Source: Alopecurus myosuroides
Taxonomy: Eukaryota; Streptophyta; Magnoliopsida; Poales; Poaceae
Reading direction: 5' to 3'
Length of the DNA: 64,000 nucleotides
NCBI GenBank assembly: GCA_028641055.1
Contig: CM054060.1
Span: 160,892,322-160,956,321 of the forward strand
This document shows, piece by piece, positions 55,060 to 64,000 of this stretch (position 1 is the first letter of the stretch; every line of letters begins with the position of its first letter). The notes under the pieces are model-generated. The model had not been told where the DNA came from and ran no database searches. It saw only the letters and a list, made by a program, of their open reading frames with translations. The position numbers and the translations under genes were made by a program.

Positions 55060-57158
55060 ATGCCTAAGGAAAACCATGCAGTTGAGAGAGCCCAGGTAGT
55101 GGCGGCGGCCACCGCACTCACCGCCAAACCGGACCTAGATAATTCACGCGTGAAGGACGCCTAGGGTCTACAGAAGATCCTCTGATCGATGGCCAGCCTC
55201 TTCAACGACTGGGGCCTCACCAAACTGCGGTTGGGCTCCATACACAGAGCTGCCCTCGGTAGGCGTGACCACCCTCTGTATGTCCATTGTATCCATGCCG
55301 GGATGGTGCCTCCATTCTCCTTCTTCCTTGTGTCCATCCTCCATAACCATACTGGTGGTTTTTGCCTACTTCTGCGAGGCGTTCCTAGGGGTAGAACCGT
55401 CGGTCACCCTCTTTCGCCAATTCTTATGTTTGCCCTTCACTGCAAGGAATAAATTTACTTCTTGTGTCTCCTTTCACTGCAGCAGCCCTGCAACTTTCAT
55501 CAAGATGGACCAGTCGAAGAAGGTGGAGGACTTTCGCTATCGGTGGGTGTTCGTGGGTCTTTGCAAGGAGAATCCCATCTTCGATGTTCCCACTGAGCCG
55601 ACTGTCCAACACCCTGCTGGTGCTAGAGCAAGCTCTCACGGTCGAGGGTTCATGCCCTCCTGGACCGGATCTCGTCGCTGCGCGAGAGTGGGCTGACCGA
55701 CAAGATGGTGGCAAAGGAATTGTTGTGGAGATCCATTGCCCCTCTTTAGTTGCACAATGAGCCTGTGTGGGGGTACTCTATTCTGGAGGACCCCATGAGG
55801 AACGATGACCGGGAGCGCAGCGAGGGCAACATTAGTGCCCTCGTGAAGAGTTTGGTCGCCGATGCAGAGGTGTAAGATATCCATGAGGGGACCGATCTGT
55901 TGTACTTCCTGGAGGAGAAGGACAAGAACAAGCTCCTCGAGGGGACGACCCACTTTGACCAGCGGTGCTTGCTGGCGGCCAGGAAAAAGAGGAGGAACAC
56001 AAACCCTCTTTTTGACGACCAGGACGAGGAGGAGGAGGACGCCTCCATGACCTCCATGGGCATAGAGGAAGTTCGTAGCACTAGTCACCTCCCCGAGAAG
56101 CGCCAGTCCCAAAACAGAGTGGACACAAGCTCCTCGATCGATGATGAAGGGGGAGAGCCTTCCGGATATGGGCACGAGTCTCGAGCCCCTTCTCCGCATT
56201 TGGGACCATGCTGATAATGAGGAGGTCCCCCAAGAGCCCCCCCCAGCTTAGGGCAGCGAAGAGGAGCGATGGTCGAAGGACGCCGCCTAGAGACCCAGTA
56301 AGCTCCTTGGGGAGAAATGGGCCAGGTCCCTCGCGGAGGAGACGCAGCTCCACAAGGGCTCCGGCACAACCACACATCCCCTTAGGAGGATATTTCCCGG
56401 ATGCTACATTGCATCCGGCGAGTAATCTCCCTTCTCTTCTTCCTCATTGGCTCGGGGAGGAGCGTAACCGATGGTGTTGAACCATCTGTTTCCTTATTCG
56501 ATGTAGGGGACATCGCTAGAAGAAATCCAGGACAAGCAGCGCGGCCTCCAGCCTAGCCCCCGCGGGTCCGCTATGTCCTCCTCTGCCAGGGATCCCGTAC
56601 AAACCGAGGCCGGGGCCTCGGCCGGGGCCGTCGGGCCCGCAGGGGCGACTTGTGAGAGTGACCTGGCCGCGATGAGTCCGGTGGTGCTTTCTTCCCCTGG
56701 AAAGCATGTCATAGGCTCCGAAGGCGGGACAAGGGGCGCAGCCGGGGAACCCTCCCCGAGGAAATCTACGGGTGAAGTCACGCGGGATCCGTGGAGACTC
56801 CCGCCCGAGATACCGAGGATGAAAAGGTGACCAAAGGAGCGGTGGGGATGTCTGGGAAGCCGCCCGGGACAGGAAACATTACGACGCCAGTCCCCCAACA
56901 GCCCCACGCCGAGGATGCGGACCATTCAATGGCAGAGGCGCCAGGGGCGATTCCCTCCTCCACTGAAGGAGAAGGCGCTGATGATGGAGCTCCAGCCAGC
57001 CCCTGCCTTTGCCCGTCCATGCCGCGCTTGCGCCCACGAGGGTCGCGATCCGGTTGAGAAGGCGGTGGTTCCGATGCTTTCTGAAGAGAATCCTGCGGCA
57101 ACACCCACACCCATGGAGGTTGTGGCATCTGAACGGATAGTATGGGCACCTAGAGGGG
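55060..57158 (+). pseudogene. Transposase_28-like gene, copy B, N-terminal part
   Basis: The likely original ATG is at 55060 (MPKENHAVERAQVVAAATAL). An in-frame TAG follows at about 55162. Sensible sequence then moves between frames: ASLFNDWGLTKLRLGSIHRA and AGMVPPFSFFLVSIL; then VFAYFCEAFLGVEPSVTLF and FIKMDQSKKVEDFRYRWVF; then an acidic region (DDQDEEEEDASMTSM). The segment CEAFLGVEPSVTLF corresponds to CEAFLGIHPTTDTW in exon 1 of the antisense gene at 42807-47724, which supports common descent. A proline/glycine/alanine-rich stretch continues to 57158, where a shared LTR-like insertion interrupts it. The gene is dead. Its promoter is probably at 33269. Confidence 0.65.
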
Positions 57159-58405
57159 TGAATAGGTGCTACGACCAATTTTATTTTTTCTTCAATTTAG
57201 GCTTGACACAAAGGTCTGCAGTAGAAAATGTTTCAAAAAAAACAAAGGTAAATTCTCTAGATATGCAACTGCGGTGAATTACCTATATGAAAAGAACAAA
57301 AATAAACAAGATACAAATACAAAGTAAAGGAGAGGGAACGAGGTAACCGATAACGGAAGCACATGGAGACAAGGATGTAATCTCGAGTTCCTCCTTTTGA
57401 GGGGAGTACGTCTCGTTGGAGGGATGTGAGTTTCACCATGAAGGCCTACTCTAGGCCACAAAGGCATCACCCTATTCTCCGGTGAACCTCGCCACGAAGG
57501 CCTAGTTCACCTTCCACTATTGATTCCCTTTGAGGAGGAAATTGAATCATTTACAATGAGCTTAAGGCACACACACCCACAACTGAATTGGGGGCTCCCA
57601 AGAATCACCAAGAATCAACAAGAGTAGCAATGAGGTCTAGTTTTTCCACAAGGAAACCCTAGACTAGGTTCCCTCAAGTGAATGAGGGGAAAATGAAGAA
57701 CGGGTCAGTGAAGATGTAGATCGGGGCCTTCTCCTTCAATCTTCCGAAGGTGAACGAGCTTGGGTGGAGGGATTGGGAGATTCTTGGTTTTGTTGAGCTT
57801 AATAAATGTGCATGTAATGCCTTGAACGAACTGGATTGAGGTTGAAAAGGAAAGGGGTATTTATAGCCCCTCTTGAAATATGGCCGTTGCAGGAATTTTG
57901 GTCCGGAATATCCGGCCCCAGAAGGGGAGGATTATCCGCATCACCCCCCCCCCCCCTCCGAATTATCCGGCCCTCAGACCAAATAATCCGACCCAAATTC
58001 CGGCAGGCTTCTGCAAGCCCCACATCTTTTCCTTAGCCAATTTTTGCTGACCGAGACTATGGGGGTGGAATATCCGGCCCTTGGGGGCGGATTATCTAGC
58101 CCCGGAATATCCGGCCCCTGGATACTGAAAAATCCGGCCAAATTTCTTGTGGGCTTCTTTAAGTCTCGCACCCAGGTCCTTAGTCATTTTCCACCTCTGG
58201 TTCTAGGGGGCGGATTATCCGGCCTTTCCAGGCCAGAATTTCCTGCCAGACCAGAGGTAGAAATTTGATGTTCCCTTCGACCTTTTTGGTGTTTGGTGGT
58301 TTGAGGGATATACATGTAAGATCTGCACTAGTTAACACATAATCAAATGCCGCTTGTGTTTTTAACTAACACACAAAACATAGAGGGAGAAGAAATGCGC
58401 TTTCA
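57159..58405. mobile_element. LTR-like insertion in copy B, uninterrupted
   Basis: 1247 bp, TGAATAGGTGC...GCGCTTTCA. It matches 13235-13755 plus 23382-24016 of copy A. It holds many ATCCGGCC-like motifs (57905-58230), a 13-C run at 57944-57956 and a minus-strand CTATAAATACC box near 57858-57868. It may be a solo LTR on the minus strand. It contains the empty site of the copia insertion (around 57710). Confidence 0.5.
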
Positions 58406-59444
58406 GCATCCTCTGGGCCAGAGGCCTCCCCGGAGGAAACCGTACGAACTCACTCTCCGCCGACGCCCCCTGGGCAGTCATCACTGGAGGGGCCGAGAGG
58501 CCGATGGCGCCTCAAGATTTCCCGAAAGCTGAGGCGGGAAGAGGTGCAACACCGGGAAGGCGTGCTGGCAGAGGCCGAGAAAGCGTCCCAGCTCCGTGCG
58601 GAGAAACTGGCTGAGCGTGAGTGGAAGGCTGGCTAGCAATGAAAAGCTCGCATTCAGAGATTCCGCCGTGGTCCTTCGCGAGGAAAATGACACCACTCGC
58701 AAGGGAAACATGAACTATCGTGAGGAGGGACTCTCCTAGCGGGACAAGGAGCTGGCCTCATGGGAAAAGAACTTTGGCGACAAGAAGGGGAACTTGAAGA
58801 GCAAGTCTGAAGCCTTGAAGCGACCTTGTCGGGGTAGAGGACCTCAAGAGGTACCTTCAGAGATCGCATGTCGCTTTGAACGAGGGGACCAAGGCAAAGG
58901 AGGATCTCGCTGTCGAGATCGTTCAGATGCGGGAGGAGTTGTGCCTTCCTTCGAGTCGGCACGGCGGGGCGACACATGGTGCTCGACTCAGTGCGGTGGA
59001 AGCGTGTGCTCACCAGCGTGCCGAGCTTCTCGAGCAGTTGGTCGAGCGTGTCGGGGACGCGGTGGCGCGCCTTGACCGAGGGATTCTCCGCATTCCCCTT
59101 GGACAAGGCGACGCTGCCTGGTGAGAGTACCTCATCTCGCTCGTAGAAAGTCTTGAGAAGATCTCGAACGAGGTAGACGACATCATTGATGAGGAATGCA
59201 AGGGCCTCCTTCACATGGCCTTTGTGTGCGTCTACTGCAACGTTCTATGCCTGGACCCCAAGTCCCGCTTTGCCCAGGTCATACGTAAGGTGCAACCAAA
59301 CCTGCAGAAGGAGCTCGAGGGGGAGGTGTGGTCACCCTCGCCAAGATCTACATGTGCAACAAGGAGCCCAATGTAGTTGGTGTTGTTGTTGTTGTCAGTA
59401 GCAGCAGCCGCATCAAAGGCTCTTTGGGACGCATGTTGTTCTAG
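58406..59444 (+). pseudogene. Transposase_28-like gene, copy B, C-terminal part
   Basis: Broken coding sequence in the order seen in copy A: a charged helical stretch (REEVQHREGVLAEAEKASQL and EKLAEREWKAG), KNFGDKKGNLKSK-like text, then AELLEQLVERVGDAVARLD and a C-terminal part that ends GSLGRMLF with a stop at 59442-59444. The long alpha-helical, Glu/Arg/Leu-rich character is like exons 5-7 of the antisense gene in the intact Tat element. Several stops and frame changes. 59445-59701 is its 3' flank. Confidence 0.6.
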
Positions 59445-59701
59445 TCCAGTTCTCTTGGACACATCAGAAGATTGAGTATCCTGCCTCCTTCCATGACCTA
59501 ATACCCGAACGGAGGAAGTATAAGTTTTTGAACGCTGGTTTTCAGACCTTTGGTTAGTGAAAAATAAAAGCTGAGTTTCATATGCAAACTAAAAAACCGT
59601 AACTTTTGTTAATGCGGAGTTTCTGTCTAGTTTTTTCGTCAAAACAAAATTTGACAGCACAACAGAGGACGGATCACTTTTTTCTACCGGTTGCAGCTTA
59701 A

Positions 59702-60202
59702 GAGCATCTCCACTCGTTCGGTCCTCCAGGCCTATTTTTCGGACGCAAAAACCGCCGCTTGGGGGCGTGAAGGTGCAACTTTTGGCCTAGGGGGCGATCC
59801 TTCCCAGTCGTTGGGCCAAAGAATCCGGCAAATAACAGCAAGTTTCGGCCAAAATACGCTAAATTCAAAACTTAAACTCCAATTGACTTAAATTTATAGC
59901 ATAAACGACCGATTATAGGACAGTTGGATACAACCTCGAATTTAAAACATAAAAAACTACTCCATGCTGAGGTTGTGGTAGATGGCCTCGTCGTAGTCGT
60001 CGTCGCTGGGTGGTTCATCCTTCGGGACGCGGCTGGATCCATGACGCAACTCATCCGTACGGAAGGCTTCTTCGCCGGTGGCGTCTGGTCGTCGCTGTCG
60101 TCGAGGATGCCGATGCCGCCCACGTCACGATCGTGGCGGCGAGCTTCAAACTCTTCCTTGGAGGCCTTCTGGCGTGCCATCTCCTCGGCCAGCCACTAGT
60201 CC
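59702..60202 (-). mobile_element. Harbinger-like element 1, truncated copy
   Basis: It starts GAGCATCTCCACTCG after TTAA exactly as at 25046 and matches 25046-25495. It is cut at 60202 by a gypsy LTR. Because it sits at the same nucleotide of the flank as in copy A, the two copies inherited one insertion. Confidence 0.75.
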
Positions 60203-61821
60203 TAATACGTCTCAAACGTATCTATAATTTCTGATGTTCCATGTTGTTTTCATGCCATTTGCTACATGTTTTCTATACACTTTACATAATTTTTTGGTTC
60301 TCCTGGGACTAACCTATTAACAAGATGCCACAGTGCCAGTTCCTGTTTCTACTGTTTTTGGTTTCAGAAAAATTGTTTTGGAAATATTCGGAATTGGATG
60401 AAAAAAAATCATATGCTCTTATTTTTCTGTCACATACACGGAGTCCGGAGGAGACCTGGAGGGGGCCCTGAGGCAGCCACACCATAGGGTGGTGCGCCTC
60501 CCTTGGCCACACCACCAGGTGGTGTGGGCCCCTCGGGCGCCCATCGACATCGCCCTTTCGCCTATTTATACTTCTTTTAGGGAAAACCCTAAATACCCGA
60601 CCCTCCATCCACGAAAAGTTCTGTAACAGCCGTCATTGTCAACCCTAGTTCGGGAGGGTTCTGAAGCTCTCCCCGGCACCTTTCCGGGAGGGGAAATCAT
60701 CACAGGAAGGCTCTACATCACCATGCCTGCCTCTGGAGTGATGCGTGAGTAGTCCATTCTTAGACTACGGGTCCATAGCAGTAGCTAGATGGTTATCTTC
60801 TCCTCTTTATGCCACCATGTTTAGATCTTGTGAGCTGTCTAACATAATCAAGATCATCTATCTGTAATGCTACATGTTGTGTTTGCTGGGATATGATGAA
60901 TATTGAATGCTATGTCAAGTTGATTATCAATCTATCATGTTTATGTTATTTATGATCTTACATGCTCTTTGTTACTAGTAGATGTTCTGGCCAAGTTGAT
61001 GCTTGTAGCTCCAAGAGGGAGTATTTATGCTCGATAGTGGGCTCATGCCTCCCTTTCATTTATACTCGAGTGATAGAAACTTGATGGATGGGGGATGTGT
61101 TGTTGCCATTAGGGAGAAAACAATAATGTTTTGTCTAAGGATAAATTATATTATTTACATTACACACTTTACTTAATGCAAAAATCTGTTGCTTGCAACT
61201 TAATACCCAAAGTCTTCTTGGATTATGTTCTGAGGGTGGATTATTAGTCATAGATACAGTTGGATAATGGTCTATGAATTATGTTGTAATGCCCGCATGA
61301 ATCTTATAGTAATCATCATGTCTTGCATATGCACTACGGTGCAGCCTTTGTTTATGTCAATTGTCCAGCTGTAATTTGTTTACCCAGCATGTTGTCTATC
61401 TGTTTTGGAGAGACACCACTAGTGAACTGTGGACCCCGGTCAATTCTTTTACACTGATAATACAACCACTATAAGCACTGTTCTTTTTACTACAAACATT
61501 GTTTTCCTTTCATTCACTGCAATCATACATCTTTTTCCACATTATACACCCAATCCTTTGTGTTAGCAAAACCGGTGAGATTGACAACATCACTGTTTCG
61601 TTGGGGCAAAGTATCTTGGTTGTGTTATGTGCAGATTCCACGTTGCTGCTGAGCCTAGTTGTGCGGCCTGCCAACATTAGTTGTCATCAAACTTCAGAAG
61701 TGATTTCTTTCGCCTACTGGTACGATTAAACCTTGATTTCTTACTGAGAGAAAACTTACCCGTGTACTCTTCATACCTTCCGCTTGAGGTCTCCCAACGA
61801 GCGTGTGTTCTTAGGTCATCA
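60203..61821 (+). mobile_element. 5' LTR of a gypsy-type element
   Basis: 1619 bp. It starts TAATACGTCTC (the usual TG is TA here) and ends GGTCATCA. Its closest match is the minus-strand LTR at 9966-11560. It is followed by a decayed tRNA-Asp primer site (61833-61850, three mismatches). Confidence 0.85.
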
Positions 61822-61832
61822 AGCTTGTTTTC

Positions 61833-61850
61833 TGACGCAGTTACCGGGGA
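61833..61850 (+). other. Decayed primer binding site, tRNA-Asp type
   Basis: TGACGCAGTTACCGGGGA, three mismatches to the canonical site. Confidence 0.65.
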
Positions 61851-62014
61851 GAAAGAGGATTTATGCAAGGGGAGTCTCTCACGTCCAATCTCTTTACTTT
61901 CTTTCTGTTTTTGCCTAGTTTATTTTATTTTATCTTGTTTGCTTCTTTATATCAAAAACTCAAAAAAAATCTTATTCTAGTTGTTATTTTTATCCTGTTT
62001 TTAATCTTGCTAAA

Positions 62015-63099
62015 ATGAGTACTCCTGAGAACACTAAGTTTTGTGACTTTACTAGCACAAACAACAATGATTTTATTAGTACACCTATTGCTCCACATGC
62101 TCCTACTGCTGCTTTTTATGAAATTAAGCATTCCCTATTAAATATTTTTATGAGAGAGAGAAATTAAGCCTACCCTAACTGCTCTCCTTAATAATTTTAT
62201 TGAACTTTGTGAGATACCAAAAATATAAGGATGTAGATGGATATATTATTAAACTGAAATCATTTCCTTTCTGTGTTAGAGGAAGAGCTAAAGAATGGTT
62301 GCTATCTTTGCCTAAAAATAGTATTAATTCTTGGACTAAATGTAAAGATGTTTTCATTGGAAAATATTATCCTCCTGCTAACATTATATCTATAAGAAGT
62401 AGCATTATGAATTTTAAGCAACTTGATAATAAGCATGTTGCTAAAGTTTGGGAAAGAATGAAATCTTTGGTAAAGAATTGTCCCGCTCATGGACTGACTA
62501 CTTTGATGATCATCCAAACCTTTTATGCAGGTCTGGATTTTTCTTCAAGAAACCTTATGGATTCAGCTGCTGGAGAAACCTTTATGTCCGCCACTTTGGG
62601 TGCTGCAACAAAGCTTCTTGATGATATGATGATAAATTATTCTGAATGGCACACTGAGAGAGATCCACCAGGTAAAAGGTAAACTCTATTGAAGAAATCT
62701 CTTTGCTGAGTGATAGGCTTGATGCTATTATGTCTATGCTTGTGAATGGTAGAACTTATGTTGATCCAAATAATGTTCCTTTAGCCTCTTTGGTTGCTCA
62801 AGAAGAGCATGTTGATGTGAACTTAATTAAAACAATACTTTCAACAACAATGCTTATATGCATAATTTTGTTAGTAACAATTATAGACCATATCCTTCTA
62901 ATAATGGTAATGATTATGTCAATTCTTATGGTAATTCCTACAACTACCATAGAAGTGTACCCTCTGATCTTGAAAACATGTTGAAGAACTTCATTAGTAC
63001 ACACACTGCTTTTAATAAATCTGTTGATGCAAAGTTTGGCAAAATTGATGTTCTTTCTTCTAAACTTGATAGCCTTGCTCTTGATGTTGATCTTCTTAA
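62015..63099 (+). pseudogene. gag remnant of the gypsy element at 60203
   Basis: The ATG at 62015 gives MSTPENTKFCDFTSTNNND, stopping near 62166. The gag core resumes from about 62200 in another frame (YKDVDGYIIKLKSFPFC, RGRAKEWLLSLPKNSINSW, NYSEWHTERDPPG) to a stop at 62682. The next part shifts again (LSDRLDAIMSMLVNGRTYV, then the Asn/Tyr-rich region and ENMLKNFISTHTAFNKSVD). It is the plus-strand counterpart of 9783-8690. It is cut at 63099 by an inverted copia LTR, so protease and the 3' half are not in the window. Confidence 0.8.
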
Positions 63100-64000
63100 T
63101 GAAGGGTTCGTTGCATAGAAACAAAAAAATTCCTACGCGAGAGACACCCGAAAGGCCAAGATCTAATCTAGGAGACAAAGTGCAACGGGCAAAGAGAGGG
63201 TTAAGGAGAACACATACCCTCGAATACGCAAAGCGTTACGAGATCAAAACTCATTGTTGGCGTAGTCGTACTCACACCGATCCCGATAGCGAGAATATGT
63301 GCACCGCAATCCGGCGGTGCCTCCGTGATCGGTCACACGTACGGTTGATGAAGACCTCCGTTCCCTCGATCCAGCGGGGCGCGGAAGTAGATGATCCCTC
63401 AGAACTCCAGCAGCACGACGACGTGGTGGTGGTGAAGAATCCCACGGTCAGGGCTTCGCCAAGCCGGAGACCATGGAATTGAGCAGCGGGTGGAGAGGAA
63501 ATGAGGTGGGCAAGTGTGTAAGAGAGAGGGAGCTCATTCCCTCTATTCATAGGAGAGGGGGAGGCAGCCCAAGGGGGTGCGGCCAGCCCATGGGTGTGCC
63601 CCCACCTGTTCCCTCATCATGTGAGTGGACACTCCACTCACACCCACTCATTTTCCCTTAAAACTCCACTTAGAAAATCCAAGAGTTTTTCTTTAATAAA
63701 TAAATAAAACATTTTTATTTCTTTATTTCAGCATTTGTTAATTCTATTAAAAAACTTTTGCATATAGCACCTCGAATCATTTGGTAATTCTATTAACAAC
63801 CATTCGATGAAAAACCCCTTGAACTATTTCAATTTCCCCGAAACAATTTCGGTGCTGCCCAAAATATTCTTCGATATTCCGTATCCTCTCAAACGCGTCA
63901 TCGAACCTTAAGTGTGTCACCCTATGGTTTGCGAATAAGATAGACATGATCGAGACTCCTCTCCGATCAATAATCAACAGCAGGATCTAGAGATCCGTGA
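63100..64000 (-). mobile_element. Copia (BARE-like) LTR, minus strand, cut by window end
   Basis: The plus strand starts TGAAGGGTTCGTTGCATAG, the complement of an LTR end TATGCAACGAACCCTTCA. It continues in reverse through the blocks seen at 22560-23340 of the copia 3' LTR (for example 63120-63350 and 63700-63990). It is inserted into the gag remnant; a candidate target site is CTTAA at 63095-63099, whose partner would be outside the window. Confidence 0.85.

Noticed and set aside
1..64000. tRNA, rRNA or other structural RNA genes
   Set aside because: Only tRNA-complementary primer sites of 12-18 bases were seen; no full cloverleaf or rRNA sequence was recognised on either strand.

Overview
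This is nuclear DNA of a grass, almost certainly a Triticeae species (wheat, goat-grass, barley or rye type). The evidence is the dense nesting of LTR retrotransposons with TGATACGTC-type gypsy LTRs and BARE/Angela-like copia LTRs, Harbinger-type elements with TAA target duplications, and one GC-rich host gene with a single small intron. I see no bacterial genes, CRISPR, rRNA or tRNA genes. Nearly all of the window is mobile DNA. The only convincing host gene is a two-exon NAR2/NRT3 gene (high-affinity nitrate transporter-activating protein) at 28751-29728.

Layout, left to right. 1-963 is part of an inverted LTR. 1001-11560 holds two gypsy-type elements that meet tail to tail: LTR, tRNA-Asp primer site and a short gag-like remnant going right, then a mirrored copy whose gag-protease remnant and LTR run on the minus strand. 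The result is an imperfect palindrome of about 4.3 kb centred near 5.6 kb. 11561-25045 is a broken gene of the 'putative gypsy type transposon' (Transposase_28-like) family (copy A), split by an older LTR-like insertion and then by a 9.6 kb copia element (13756-23376). That copia element itself carries a solo LTR in its 5' LTR. Two Harbinger-like elements sit back to back at 25046-28412, immediately upstream of the NAR2 gene. After about 1.2 kb of unassigned sequence come a copia LTR remnant (30963-32161) and an LTR of a Tat-type gypsy element (32162-33109, minus strand). Next is the TATA promoter of a second Transposase_28-like gene (copy B), whose body resumes at 54951.

Between the copy B promoter and body lies a non-autonomous gypsy element (33290-54950), and inside its 5' LTR sits the most interesting object: a young Tat-lineage gypsy element at 34199-49308. 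It has 889-bp LTRs that differ at four positions, a perfect ACTGT target duplication, a perfect tRNA-Lys primer site, gag-protease and RT-RNase H-RNase H-integrase frames separated only by one in-frame amber codon, and in its 3' third an antisense gene with its own TATA box. I can assemble that antisense gene from eight exons with GT-AG borders into one uninterrupted frame of 1351 codons. The broken Transposase_28-like copies A and B appear to be decayed relatives of this antisense gene.

The right end holds the rest of copy B (55060-59444), a truncated Harbinger-like element (59702-60202), a gypsy LTR plus gag remnant (60203-63099), and an inverted copia LTR that runs off the window. Family names for the repeats are by recognition only. 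Structural calls (LTR ends, target duplications, primer sites, splice borders) come directly from the sequence.
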